Assembly (NCBI RefSeq): GCF_002844195.1
Contig: NZ_PEND01000002.1
Coordinates: 558,001 to 622,000, forward strand
Source of the DNA: Halegenticoccus soli
GTDB lineage: Archaea > Halobacteriota > Halobacteria > Halobacteriales > Haloferacaceae
Length of the DNA stretch: 64,000 bases
Reading direction: 5' to 3'
In this document: piece by piece, positions 8,043 to 16,859 of the stretch
How positions within the stretch are numbered: the first letter of the stretch is position 1
How the letters are laid out: each line of letters starts with the position of its first letter
Notes under the pieces: model-generated
Databases searched by the model: none
The model's input: only the letters and a program-made list of their open reading frames with translations
What the model was told of the DNA's origin: nothing
Program-made: the position numbers and the translations under genes

Positions 8043-8921
8043 TCAGATCTCGACGTGGCCGGGGTCAACGCCGGCGTGGATCCGCACGGCGTACTCCGCC
8101 GCGTTCGCCCAGTAGTGGATGACGCGTTCGAGCGCGCGCGTCACGGTGACGAGGTAGCCGTAGGTGTCCGGGTCGTACGCCGTCGCGAGCTCGAACAGCT
8201 CCGCGAGATCCCGGTGAACGCGCTTTTCCTCGGCGTGCAGCTGCTCGATCCGCGCCAGGTCGCACTCGAACAGCGCGGCGCGGAAGTGGCGGTGGATCCG
8301 CTCGCCCGCCTCGAAAATCTCGAGTACGCGATCGTGAACGGTCCCCGCCGGCATCTCCTCCGTTCCGGCGATCGCGTCGGCGATGAAGCACGCGCGATCG
8401 CCGACGATATCCAGATTCTTCGCGATCGACGCGAGGTCGGCGGCGACCCGGTTACCCGGCCAGTCGACCGTCACCGTGAGCGACTTGAGCTCCCCGAGCA
8501 CCGTCGAGTACCGCTCGTTCGCCAGCGGTTCGAGCTTGTCGGCCGTCTGTTCGGGCGCTTCTCCCGCGAACGTCGCCCCGGTCGCCGCGTACTGGTCGAA
8601 GGTCACGTCGTCGAGGCGTCGAAGCAGCGTCAGCAGCTCGTTCCCGCTCGGCGCGTCGGACCGCCGGGCCTGCTTCCACAGCTCCGACACCGATCGCGCC
8701 CGGTCGTACACCCGCTCGTCGTCGACGACGTACGCCTTGGTGACGATACCGTCCGCCTTCAGCTCCTGTAAGAGCTCGGAGAGGTAGTGCTGTGAGAGCC
8801 CCAGTCGATCCGCGGCCTCGGCTTTCGTCTCGGGGGCCGTCCGGTCGATCGTCTCGATGACCCGCGCGAGCGTCATGACGCGGCCGTCCACGCGTTCGTC
8901 CGTCGGCGCGTGCCAAGTCAT
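8043..8921 (-). CDS. Winged-helix/PhoU-domain regulator
   Basis: This 292-residue protein combines an N-terminal helix-turn-helix (ETKAEAADRLGLSQHYLSELLQELKADGIVTKA, about 31-63) with a C-terminal all-helical PhoU-type domain (ERYSTVLGELKSLTV...LASIAKNLDIVGDRACFIADAI). PhoU domains sense or relay phosphate status at phosphate transporters. I chose the ATG at 8921, which places the HTH near the N-terminus. It is convergent with the phosphonate transport operon and divergent from a second PhoU protein, so control of phosphate or phosphonate genes is a reasonable inference. No DNA target was identified. Confidence 0.8.
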   Translation of the reverse strand: MTWHAPTDERVDGRVMTLARVIETIDRTAPETKAEAADRLGLSQHYLSELLQELKADGIVTKAYVVDDERVYDRARSVSELWKQARRSDAPSGNELLTLLRRLDDVTFDQYAATGATFAGEAPEQTADKLEPLANERYSTVLGELKSLTVTVDWPGNRVAADLASIAKNLDIVGDRACFIADAIAGTEEMPAGTVHDRVLEIFEAGERIHRHFRAALFECDLARIEQLHAEEKRVHRDLAELFELATAYDPDTYGYLVTVTRALERVIHYWANAAEYAVRIHAGVDPGHVEI

Positions 8922-9196
8922 ACGCCGCCGTGCGGGGCCTCCCGGGATAGTGCTACCCAACGGACTGTCCGGACTAGTACGTAGCCACTTCGCGGACCGT
9001 CGGGGGGAGGACGCCCTCGCCCTCCCCGCGCGAGGTGAACGCGGCGCGCTCCGCGCGGGCGGTCGCCCCGTCGCGTCTCGGTTTCGAGGGCGGGGAACCG
9101 CTCCGAGAGAGCGAATCCCGCTCCGTGGTCGTATATAGCGGTACGGTCCGCTCATATCAACCGTTAAGCCCGAACCCCGAACTGCATCAGACGACT

Positions 9197-10228
9197 ATGG
9201 AGACGCGAAAGGTGCAACTGTCGGGGGGCACCACCTACACCGTCTCGCTCCCGAAGTCCTGGGCGCAGGAGCAGGGGATCGACTCGGGGTCCCTGCTCTA
9301 CCTTCATCCGGAGGGGGACGGGTCGCTCCTCATCGAGTCGGACGACCGCCGGGACGCCGCCGAGCGAACGGTCCGCCTCGACGTCCGCCGGTACGACGAC
9401 GACGCGCTCCGGGAGACGATCGAGGCGATGTACGTGGTCGGCTTCGACCGGCTCGCGCTCGTGGACGCGACGGGCCACTCCGCGGACCGCCGCCGGATGA
9501 TCCGCGATCTCACCGGCCGCTTCAGCGGGTTCGAGGTGCTCGAGACGACCGAGACGACGCTCGTCCTGGAGAACCTCATCACCGCGGACAACGTCTCCAT
9601 CAGGAAGAGCGCGCTCAGGCTGCGACTCATCATGCTCGCGATGCACCGCGACGCCGTCCGCGCGGTCGTCGACAACGACCCCGCCCTCGCGCGGCAGGTC
9701 GTCCGCCGGGACGACGAGGCGGACAAGCTCTTCGCGATGATCACGCGGCACTTCCGGCGCGGGCTCTCCGACTTACAGGAGGTCGAACGGCTGGGCAACT
9801 CCCGCGCCGAACTGTTCGAGTACTACGCCGTCGCGCGGCAGTTCGAACGCGTCGCGGATCACGCGGAGAAGATCGCCCGCCTCGCTCACACCCGGCCGGA
9901 CGCGCCCGCGGATCCGCTGGCGGAGGCGTTCTCCTCGGCGGCGGGGCGCGCACAGCGCGTCGTCGACACGGCCGCGGACGTCGTCCTCGCCGACGCCGAC
10001 ATCTCGGACGCGTACGACGCGCTGGGAGAGGTCGACGCGCTCGTCGGCGAACTGGACGAGCTCCACCGCGACCTGTACGATCACGAGTCGGTCGGCCGGG
10101 CGCACTTTTTCGGCCTCCTGTTCGACAGCGTCCGGCGCACCGCCGAGTACGGCGGAAACATCGCCGAGCTGTCCATCCAGCGCGCGATGCGGCGCACCGG
10201 CGACCGGGAACGCCGCCCGGAGGCGTGA
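9197..10228 (+). CDS. AbrB-type DNA-binding/PhoU domain protein
   Basis: This 343-residue protein starts METRKVQLSGGTTYTVSLPKSWAQEQGI, an AbrB/SpoVT swapped-hairpin domain, followed by PhoU helical repeats (about 110-330; RKSALRLRLIMLAMHRDAVRAV, RDDEADKLFAMITRHFRRGL, QFERVADHAEKIARL). The E/D-x-x-x-D metal-cluster pattern RRDDEADKL and ERVADHAEKI is typical of PhoU. Haloarchaeal proteins of this layout are annotated as phosphate uptake regulators. The ATG at 9197 lies about 30 bases after a TTAAG element (9164-9168). It is divergent from the winged-helix PhoU protein. Confidence 0.87.
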   Translation: METRKVQLSGGTTYTVSLPKSWAQEQGIDSGSLLYLHPEGDGSLLIESDDRRDAAERTVRLDVRRYDDDALRETIEAMYVVGFDRLALVDATGHSADRRRMIRDLTGRFSGFEVLETTETTLVLENLITADNVSIRKSALRLRLIMLAMHRDAVRAVVDNDPALARQVVRRDDEADKLFAMITRHFRRGLSDLQEVERLGNSRAELFEYYAVARQFERVADHAEKIARLAHTRPDAPADPLAEAFSSAAGRAQRVVDTAADVVLADADISDAYDALGEVDALVGELDELHRDLYDHESVGRAHFFGLLFDSVRRTAEYGGNIAELSIQRAMRRTGDRERRPEA

Positions 10229-10230
10229 GT

Positions 10231-10482
10231 TCACTCGGATCGGTCCGGTCTCAGCTCGGTCCCGTCGCGGGGGCAGTGGGTGAACTCCGGGTTCGCGGTC
10301 CGAAAGCCGCAGACCGGACAGCGCCTGACCGGGACTGACGACCGCCGCGACCGGAACAGAAACGGCACGAACGGGACGAAGAGAAACAGTGCCAGCGTGT
10401 CGAAGTACGCCCAGACGAGGTAGCTCACGAGCAGGCTCACCGCGATGCCGACGAGCGCCGTGAGGAGCGTCGAACTGGCCAC
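10231..10482 (-). CDS. Small membrane protein with zinc ribbon
   Basis: This 83-residue protein has one or two membrane segments (about residues 5-42, TLLTALVGIAVSLLVSYLVWA and LALFLFVPFVPFLF) followed by RSRR and a CxxC...H-CPxDG zinc-ribbon-like tail (CPVCGFRTANPEFTHCPRDG). The start is GTG at 10482. It is convergent with, and nearly touches, the PhoU gene. Proteins like this are common in haloarchaea but their role is not known to me; the tail would face the cytoplasm by the positive-inside rule. Confidence 0.75.
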   Translation of the reverse strand: MASSTLLTALVGIAVSLLVSYLVWAYFDTLALFLFVPFVPFLFRSRRSSVPVRRCPVCGFRTANPEFTHCPRDGTELRPDRSE

Positions 10483-10640
10483 ATACCCCCTCCGCCGCGC
10501 GCAGGCAAAACGTCTGTGGCGCGTGGTCGCCGCCGTCGGAGCCCGAAAGTACTTACCGCTGCTCGGATCACCACCGGTGACTACGACGCGACTCGGGCGG
10601 CACCCCGGCGCGCCGTAGCTCCATTCCCCCGGAAATCTCC

Positions 10641-11135
10641 ATGAGCACGACTCGACGCGCCTTCTTGAGACAAACCGTCGCCGCGACGGGAGGGACCGTC
10701 GCGCTCGCGGGCTGCTCCGGCCTCTCCGGCGAGCGGTCGGAGGCGAACGAAACGACCGACTCCGGCGTCGCGACGACCGTCCGGACCACCGACGAACCGA
10801 TCCGCGAGCTCTCTCTCGAAAACGAGCTGCGGAACGACCTCGGCGTCGACGCCGCGGAGTTCGTCGAGCGGACCGCGCTCGTCGCGGACGGCGTTCTCCT
10901 CGTCCGAGCGACGGTGGCAGTCGTCGACGCGGAGAAGCTCTCGGGCCCCCTTCTCGTCAGGGCGACCCTCTTTCACCGACACGACGTCCGCGGCGGATCC
11001 GACATCGACCTCCTCCGGGAGTACGAAACCGGCGGCACGTACGATCTAGAGGCGCGCTTCCCAGACGCGGACCCCGAACGGATCCACCGGTACGAACTCG
11101 CCCTCGAACCGTCGCCCGGCACGCCGTCGAACTAG
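10641..11135 (+). CDS. Tat lipoprotein of unknown function
   Basis: This 164-residue protein begins MSTTRRAFLRQTVAATGGTVALAGC, a textbook haloarchaeal twin-arginine signal with lipobox and lipidated Cys25. The mature part is acidic and probably a single beta-rich domain (RELSLENELRNDLGVDAAEF, LLVRATVAVVDAEKL, YDLEARFPDADPERIHRYELALE). I do not recognise a family. It stands alone; the flanking genes point in other directions. Confidence 0.8.
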   Translation: MSTTRRAFLRQTVAATGGTVALAGCSGLSGERSEANETTDSGVATTVRTTDEPIRELSLENELRNDLGVDAAEFVERTALVADGVLLVRATVAVVDAEKLSGPLLVRATLFHRHDVRGGSDIDLLREYETGGTYDLEARFPDADPERIHRYELALEPSPGTPSN

Positions 11136-11260
11136 CGCCGCTCGTCCAGCGACGCGCCTGTTCCGTCCGAATCTCGGGCGCCGTCCCGGTTCGGCGATAC
11201 CAGCCGAAAGCGACTCCGCGGACGTCACCGCGGGGGTGACGTCAGCCCCTCACCGACGCG

Positions 11261-12031
11261 TCAGGCGTCGCCGCTGCCCTGATCCGCGGTGCCGTCGTCG
11301 TCCGCACCGTCGTCACCGTCGTCATCCATTCCGTCGCCGTCCCGACCGTCGTCCATCGGGAGGACCTCCTCCCCGCCGACTTTCAGCTTCACCCGTTCGA
11401 CGACTTTCAGATCGTCCTTCGTCCCCTTCACCTGGACGCGCTCTTCGAACGCTACTTCCTCCTCGTCGACCGCCTCGATCTGGCCCCTGATCTCGCCCGG
11501 CGGGTTCTGTTCGGTGTGGACGTTGACGTACGCGTTCTCCGCCTTCATCTCCTCGGCGAGCGCTTCGAGGTCTTCGCCTTCGAGCGGCCCGACGAGATCC
11601 TCCGCGGTGATGCTTCCGACGGCGAGGATCCCGTTCTCCGTCACCCCTTGTTCGAGAGGTCCGACGAACTCGCCGTTCTCGTCCTCCGCGCCGAAGAGGA
11701 ACGCGACGACGTCGCCGTTTTCGCCCCGTTCGCCGAGGTGGATGTGCGCCTGCGTGACGTTCTCGATCCGCGCGACGAGAAGCGCGTAGTGGAGGTGCGG
11801 CCCCTCGCCGTGGTCCGCGAACCGGAACACCGCGGCCCCGGTCGCGTCCGTCTCGACCGGCGGGACCTCCTGGTCCCCGGAGAGGACGCCGGCGCTGAAC
11901 AGCGTCCCGTGACCGCGTCCTTCGCCCGTCGAACAGCCGGCGCCCATCGCGGGGGCGCTTCCGACTCCGACGGTCGCTACCGTTCCGACCGTGATCGCCT
12001 TCAGTACGTCTCGTCGTGATGTGTCTTTCAT
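11261..12031 (-). CDS. CHRD-domain secreted protein
   Basis: This 256-residue protein has a Tat signal (KDTSRRDVLKAITVGTVATVG) and a CHRD domain: LSGDQEVPPVETDATGAAVFRF, ENVTQAHIHLGERGENGDVVAFLFG, and the terminal NAYVNVHTEQNPPGEIRGQI. CHRD domains are beta-rich modules found in extracellular proteins; their activity is unknown. A tail of about 30 residues is almost entirely Asp/Gly. I prefer the ATG at 12031 over one 39 bases upstream because it puts the twin arginines at positions 6-7. An AT-rich promoter with a TATTTATG element lies at 12068-12076. Confidence 0.88.
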   Translation of the reverse strand: MKDTSRRDVLKAITVGTVATVGVGSAPAMGAGCSTGEGRGHGTLFSAGVLSGDQEVPPVETDATGAAVFRFADHGEGPHLHYALLVARIENVTQAHIHLGERGENGDVVAFLFGAEDENGEFVGPLEQGVTENGILAVGSITAEDLVGPLEGEDLEALAEEMKAENAYVNVHTEQNPPGEIRGQIEAVDEEEVAFEERVQVKGTKDDLKVVERVKLKVGGEEVLPMDDGRDGDGMDDDGDDGADDDGTADQGSGDA

Positions 12032-12652
12032 CTGTATGTCCCTGCGTACGGACGATCGGCCAGATGGCATAAATAGATTTTTCAGAAAATATAGAAATAG
12101 TACGGTTTTTGTTAGTCACATTCGGATACAACTATTCGTAAAGGAAACAAAATGGGTGTCTCGACCGTAAATGTCTTCGAGATTCAATATACGGCGGTAG
12201 CGCACGGTCCGTCTCGCGGTTCAAAACGGTCGGATGTCCAGTGTGACGACCGACTCGTCTCCTGTGACGTCTGTCTCCCTCGACTGACCATTCCTTCTTC
12301 CGGCCTGTTCGGGATTCGTGACAGATTTCCGGGGTGGATCGCGCTCATAAACGGGCCGGACGCCGTCGAGGACCCGCCGCGCCCCGCGCGATGCCGATCG
12401 GGACATCGACTTCGTGCTCGGGATCTAGCGGCACCGAACCGCGATTCAGCTAACGGCCGGCGCGGAGAACTAACCCTCTGGGCGTCGTACCGACCACCGA
12501 TGGACAGCGGAGCCGGCGCACGAGATCGAACCGATTCGTTTCGCTCGCTCGTCGGACGGATCGCCGCGCTCGCGCTCGTTCCCCTCTTGCTCGTCCCGGT
12601 CGGCTGACGCGCGGATCGGAACTCGGATCCGCAGACGGGCGGACCGGCGGGA
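12032..12652. other. Intergenic, AT-rich promoter area and no clear gene
   Basis: This stretch of about 620 bases has an unusually AT-rich part (12068-12150) that probably holds the promoter of the CHRD gene. An open frame on the plus strand (12152-12607) lacks halophilic composition and recognisable motifs. Its last 35 codons (from ATG 12500) encode a short hydrophobic peptide, RIAALALVPLLLVPVG, which could be a tiny membrane peptide, but nothing else supports it. Confidence 0.4.
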
Positions 12653-12838
12653 TCACCGCCACTCGGAGAGTTCCAGGGCGTCGGCTTCGGCGACCATGAC
12701 CCACGCGTCGTCGCGCGTGATGTCGGCGATGATCGCCCGCTCGGGGGCGCTCTCGTCGTCCCCCCCGTCGACCGTGAATACGATCTCGGCCGCGTCGCCG
12801 TCGTTTCGACAGCCGGTGTCCGGTTTCGACTTGCTCAT
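12653..12838 (-). CDS. Small conserved-looking acidic protein, unknown function
   Basis: This 61-residue protein begins MSKSKPDTGCRNDGDAAEIVFTVDGGDDE and ends ADALELSEWR. It is acidic with a regular alternation of strands (EIVFTVDGG, RAIIADITRDDAWVMVAE) and looks like a soluble beta-rich domain, similar to short proteins I recall from other haloarchaea. The ATG at 12838 is preferred over an upstream start 24 bases away. Its upstream region has a TTTTATAA element near 12931. No function can be assigned. Confidence 0.65.
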   Translation of the reverse strand: MSKSKPDTGCRNDGDAAEIVFTVDGGDDESAPERAIIADITRDDAWVMVAEADALELSEWR

Positions 12839-13110
12839 GTTGAACCCTCCGTGCGGTGCCACAGACCGGTCAGACCGCCGTGATCCTGCCCGGCGTGGTC
12901 ACTGCGCATCTCCGGACCGCGTTATAAAATCGATTCTGACCGGTCCATCAAAACCCCTCTGATACCCCTGCTACCCGTCGATTTTCGGCACTACTCGGTG
13001 GCCGAGTGCATAATTGCGCGGGAGGTGCCGGGGTCCGAAACGGCCGGTCCGTTCCGCCCGCGAGGATCGTCGCTTCGATCCGCGAGATCGACGCACCGCG
13101 CTCCGGACGG

Positions 13111-13524
13111 TCAGTCGGCTCGGAAGGACGGCTGCGGGGCGATGAGCACCGGCCGAGGCGACGAGAGGATCACGTCCTGGGCGACGCTGCCGAAGAGCAC
13201 CTTCCCCGTCGGGCTCCGCTTCCGCGCGTAGATGCAGACGAGGTCCGCGTCCCTGTCGCCGGCGGCGTCGAGGATCGCCGTCGACGCCGACTTTCCGCTC
13301 GTCTCGAAGCGCTCCACCGCGAAGCCGTTCGTCTCCAGGATCTCCTCGGCGCGACGGACCGCGCCCACGTCGCCGATCTCTCGCCCCTCAGGATTCTCGG
13401 TGAAGTTGTGGTGCACGACGACCTCGACGCGCTCCGGCGCGAAGAGCTCCGAGACGAGCTCGGCCTGGACGCGCGCCCGCTCGTCGTCGTCGCTGACCGC
13501 CACGAGTACTCGTTTGTCTGCCAT
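13111..13524 (-). CDS. Universal stress protein A family
   Basis: This 137-residue protein starts MADKRVLVAVSDDDERARVQAE and shows the USP alpha/beta fold. It has the end motif FGSVAQDVILSSPRPVLIAP, which corresponds to the GSVSxxVxxxxxxPVLVV nucleotide-binding end of the family. The ATG at 13524 lies about 25-32 bases after an ACTAATT element (13549-13556), which suits a leaderless transcript. It is the only USP in the window. Confidence 0.88.
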   Translation of the reverse strand: MADKRVLVAVSDDDERARVQAELVSELFAPERVEVVVHHNFTENPEGREIGDVGAVRRAEEILETNGFAVERFETSGKSASTAILDAAGDRDADLVCIYARKRSPTGKVLFGSVAQDVILSSPRPVLIAPQPSFRAD

Positions 13525-13903
13525 ACCGGCCCGTACGGACCGCCGGGAATTAGTTTTGTACGGCCGCCTCCCGAGCGACCCTTTCGGACCGGTCGATTCG
13601 CACGCCGGTTCCGGGAACCCCTCACGCGGGGCTCGGGTGGAGGTCGTCGATCGAGTTCCGACGGCGACGGCCGAGTTACGGGCGCAGGTACTGTACAGCG
13701 ATATTTGTCCGCACTCTACCGCCCGATTGGATGGATTCCAATATTGGAGAAAATATGTTCTTTTTCGTGGTATTTCCTGTTCCATCGGGGTAAAATTCAA
13801 AAATAAGTTAGAAAATTCGAGTAGCGTCTCCTCCGCTCGGCTCCCCTCCCAACTGTCCAACAGTACCAATTGGACTAATGGGCCGTACACCCGGCGGTCG
13901 GCC
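13525..13903. other. Intergenic with AT-rich island and CCAAT palindromes
   Basis: Between the aldolase and the USP gene, 13731-13830 is far more AT-rich than its surroundings. It holds a perfect 12-bp palindrome TCCAATATTGGA (13737-13748), and further on GTCCAA...TTGGAC (13855-13875) around CCAATTGG. No protein or RNA gene is evident. The USP promoter sits at the left end (13549-13556). Confidence 0.45.
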
Positions 13904-14557
13904 TCACCGATTTCTCGCCCGTTCGATCGCTTCGAGAAATCGCTCCGCCGTTTCGGTGAGCCGCTCGAAGTCGCGGTCGGCGATCGCCTGCCGGTCGACG
14001 AGGGAGCTTCCCACCCCGACGGCGTCAGCGCCCGCGTCGACGTATGCGCCGACGTTCTCCAGACCGACGCCGCCGGTCGGCATCACCGGGATCTGCGGGA
14101 GCGGTCCCTTGATGCTCTTGACGTGGGCCGGCCCCCCGGTCGACGCCGGGAACACCTTCACGACGTCCGCCCCGGCGGCGTAGGCGTTCAGGGCTTCGGT
14201 CGGCGTGAAGACGCCCGGCGCGACGAGCGTTCCGTACCGGTTGCACGCCTCGACGACGCCTTCGTCCAGCGTGGGCGTGATGACGAACTCGGCTCCGGCG
14301 AGCATCGCCGTTCGGGCGGTTTCCGCGTCCAGCACCGTGCCGACGCCGAGCAGGACCTCGTCGCCGACTTCCTCGTCGACCGCTCGGAGCATCTCGACGA
14401 CGCCGGGCGTGTCGGCCGTGATCTCGACCGTCCGAATCCCACCGGCTGCGAGCGCCCGGACGACCTCGACGGCGTCGTCAGCGTCTATCCCCCGGACGAT
14501 GGCGACGACGCCGCCGTCCGCGATCCGTTCTAGCGTGCGCGCGCTCGATGTCGACAT
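13904..14557 (-). CDS. KDPG/KDPGal-type class I aldolase
   Basis: This 217-residue enzyme belongs to the 2-dehydro-3-deoxy-6-phosphogluconate / 6-phosphogalactonate aldolase family and should cleave a 2-keto-3-deoxy-phospho sugar acid to pyruvate and glyceraldehyde 3-phosphate. Visible signatures are GVVAIVRG, VEITADTPG with the catalytic Glu, VGTVLD, and the Schiff-base Lys in GADVVKVFPAS, then PVMPTGGV and AVGVGSSLV. It ends the minus-strand sugar operon that includes DgoD, which favours a KDPGal substrate. A 242-base gap separates it from the upstream SDR gene. Confidence 0.9.
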   Translation of the reverse strand: MSTSSARTLERIADGGVVAIVRGIDADDAVEVVRALAAGGIRTVEITADTPGVVEMLRAVDEEVGDEVLLGVGTVLDAETARTAMLAGAEFVITPTLDEGVVEACNRYGTLVAPGVFTPTEALNAYAAGADVVKVFPASTGGPAHVKSIKGPLPQIPVMPTGGVGLENVGAYVDAGADAVGVGSSLVDRQAIADRDFERLTETAERFLEAIERARNR

Positions 14558-14799
14558 TGATTCGGACGTCCGGTCTCGCCCGGAGGAGTAAAGCGTTCTG
14601 CAACGGTTCGGCGTTCGCGGCGCGCGGCGGGTCGCGACCGTCGGCGCGGTCGGCCGGCGCGGTTGATCGTCGTCGGAAGCGTCACCGAGTCGTCTCCGAA
14701 CGGGCTGTGGGGCCGTCTTCGAGCCGTCTCTGAGCCGTCTCCGCGCTGGTTCCGATCCATCGCCGGTCCGTCACCGGGCCGTTCCAGCGCGCCGTCGCG

Positions 14800-15600
14800 T
14801 CAGCGGTTCCGCCTGTACTCGACGAAGGTGTGGTCCTGCATGACCGCGGTTCGGCCCCCGTCGACGAGGAGGCTCGCCCCGGTGACGAACGACGCCTCGT
14901 CGCTGACGAGGAACGCGGTCGCGGCGGCGACGTCCTCGGGGGTTCCGATGCGGCCGACCGGGTGCATCTCCTCGATCCGGTCGCGGTCGTCGTGGCCCAG
15001 TTCCTCTCGGGTCCGCTCGACCTCGATCCACCCCGGGTTGACGGTGTTCACGCGGATCCCGCGCGGCCCGAGTTCGAGCGCCATCGCCCGCGTCATGCCG
15101 TTGATCCCCGCCTTGATCGCGTTGTAGGGGAACAGTCCGGGCGTCGTCAGGAAGGCGTGGTTCGAGGACGTGTTGACGATCGCGCCGCCCGGCGGCATGT
15201 GCTCGACGGCGTGTTTCGCACAGAGCCAGAAGGACCGGAAGTCCGTCTCCACGACGAAGTTCCAGTCCTCGATCGTCGCCTCGGTCGCCGTCGTCTCCGT
15301 CTGGACGCCGGCGTTGTTGACGAGCGCGTCGACCCGGCCGTACTCCTCGACCGTCGCCTCGACGAGGGTTTCGACGTCCGCGGGTTCGCGCATGTCGGCC
15401 CGGACGAAGACCGCGTCGCCGCCCGCGTCGCGGATCTCGTCGGCGATCGCTCGACCGTCGGCCCCGGTGCGCCCCGTCACGACGACGCTCGCCCCCTCGC
15501 GGGCGAGTCGACGGGCGATTCCGGCCCCGATGCCCTTCGTCGACCCGGTGACGACGGCGACCGTGTCGGTCAACCGCCGCGGGTGCTCGCCGTCGGTCAT
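14800..15600 (-). CDS. SDR-family sugar (acid) dehydrogenase
   Basis: This 266-residue short-chain dehydrogenase has the cofactor motif TGSTKGIGAG (about 19-28), NNAGV, the catalytic Ser in VNTSSNHAF and YNAIKAG (YxxxK). The C-terminal FLVSDEASFVTGASLLVDGG is classical. It lies 100 bases downstream of galactonate dehydratase and upstream of the aldolase. Oxidation of galactose or a related sugar is therefore likely, but reduction of a keto-acid is equally possible from sequence alone. Confidence 0.87.
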   Translation of the reverse strand: MTDGEHPRRLTDTVAVVTGSTKGIGAGIARRLAREGASVVVTGRTGADGRAIADEIRDAGGDAVFVRADMREPADVETLVEATVEEYGRVDALVNNAGVQTETTATEATIEDWNFVVETDFRSFWLCAKHAVEHMPPGGAIVNTSSNHAFLTTPGLFPYNAIKAGINGMTRAMALELGPRGIRVNTVNPGWIEVERTREELGHDDRDRIEEMHPVGRIGTPEDVAAATAFLVSDEASFVTGASLLVDGGRTAVMQDHTFVEYRRNR

Positions 15601-15700
15601 CGCCCCTCCGGGCGGTCGAACCGGGAGGCGCTGCCGGCGGACGCCGAGCGGACGGGGCCAGCCGCCCCGTTCTCGTCACCGCCCTCTCTTCGAATTCCCG

Positions 15701-16849
15701 TCACCATTCCGCGACGCTCCCGTCGGAGTGCCGCCAGACCGGGTTGTGCCAGTCGACGCGGCCCGCCCGCTCGCGGACGTGCTCCGCGTCGATCTCGATC
15801 CCCAGCCCCGGACCCGTCGGCAGGTCGACGAAGCCGTCCCGGTACTCGAACACGCTCGGATCGGCGAGGTAATCGAGCACGTCGCTCGTCTCGTTGTAGT
15901 GGATGTCGAGGCTCTGCTCCTGGATGAACGCGTTCTGCGACACCGCGTCCACCTGCAGACACGACGCGAGGGCGATGGGGCCGAGCGGGCAGTGGGGCGC
16001 GAGCGCGACGTCGTACGCTTCGGCCATCGCCGCAATCTTCTGCACTTCGGTGATCCCGCCGGCGTGCGAGAGGTCGGGCTGGATCACGTCGACGGCGCCG
16101 CTCTCGAACACCTGCTTGAAGTCCCAGCGGGAGTACATGCGCTCGCCGGTGGCGATGGGGATCGACGTGTGCGCCGCGATCGCTGAGAGCGCGTCGTTGT
16201 GCTCGGGGAGCAGGGGTTCCTCGAAGAACATCGGTTCGTACGGTTCGAGCGCCGCCGCCAGCCGCTTGGCCATGGGTTTCGTCACCCGGCCGTGGAAGTC
16301 GACGCCCACGTCGACCTCCGGGCCGACCGTCTCTCGAATCGCGCGGAGGCGATCGACCGCCTCCCGTACCGCCGCCGGCGAATCCACGCGCCGGATCTCG
16401 GAGGTGGCGTTCATCTTCAGCGCCGTGAACCCCTCCTCCACCTTCTCCCGGGCGGCGTCCGCGACGCCCGCGGGGCGGTCGCCGCCGATCCACTGGTAGA
16501 CGCGGATTCGGTCGCGGGCTCGACCGCCGAGCAGTTCGTAGACCGGCGCGCCGTAGTGTTTGCCCTTGATGTCCCAGAGCGCCTGGTCGACGCCGGCGAT
16601 GGCGCTCATGAGGACGGGGCCGCCGCGGTAGAAGCCCCCGCGGTACATCGTCTGCCAGTGGTCCTGGATCCGGAGGGGATCCGCCCCGAGGAGGTACGTC
16701 TCCATCAGTTCCTCGACGGCCGCCCGGACGGTTTTCGCGCGCCCTTCGACGACCGGTTCGCCCCAGCCGACGAGGCCGTCGCTGGTCTCGATGCGGAGGA
16801 ACAGCCACCGCGGCGGCACCTCGTACAGCTCGTAGTCGGTGATTCTCAT
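15701..16849 (-). CDS. dgoD: D-galactonate dehydratase (copy 1)
   Basis: This 382-residue enolase-superfamily enzyme has exactly the length of E. coli DgoD and matches it along its whole length: PPRWLFLRIETSDGLVGWGEPV, MYRGGFYRGGPVLMSAIAGVDQALWDIKGK, GVDFHGRVTKPMAKRL (Asp and His at the active site), FFEEPLLPEH, ATGERMYSRWDFK, QPDLSHAGGITE, APHCPLGPIALASC and the end WRHSDGSVAEW. It converts D-galactonate to 2-keto-3-deoxygalactonate. It starts 10 bases after the GH2 gene ends. A near-duplicate lies inverted at 32763-33917. Confidence 0.93.
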   Translation of the reverse strand: MRITDYELYEVPPRWLFLRIETSDGLVGWGEPVVEGRAKTVRAAVEELMETYLLGADPLRIQDHWQTMYRGGFYRGGPVLMSAIAGVDQALWDIKGKHYGAPVYELLGGRARDRIRVYQWIGGDRPAGVADAAREKVEEGFTALKMNATSEIRRVDSPAAVREAVDRLRAIRETVGPEVDVGVDFHGRVTKPMAKRLAAALEPYEPMFFEEPLLPEHNDALSAIAAHTSIPIATGERMYSRWDFKQVFESGAVDVIQPDLSHAGGITEVQKIAAMAEAYDVALAPHCPLGPIALASCLQVDAVSQNAFIQEQSLDIHYNETSDVLDYLADPSVFEYRDGFVDLPTGPGLGIEIDAEHVRERAGRVDWHNPVWRHSDGSVAEW

Positions 16850-16859
16850 GTGTTGGTTG

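Noticed and set aside
12152-12607. 151-codon plus-strand frame
   Set aside because: It is not acidic, has no motif and begins in an AT-rich promoter area; it reads like chance coding.
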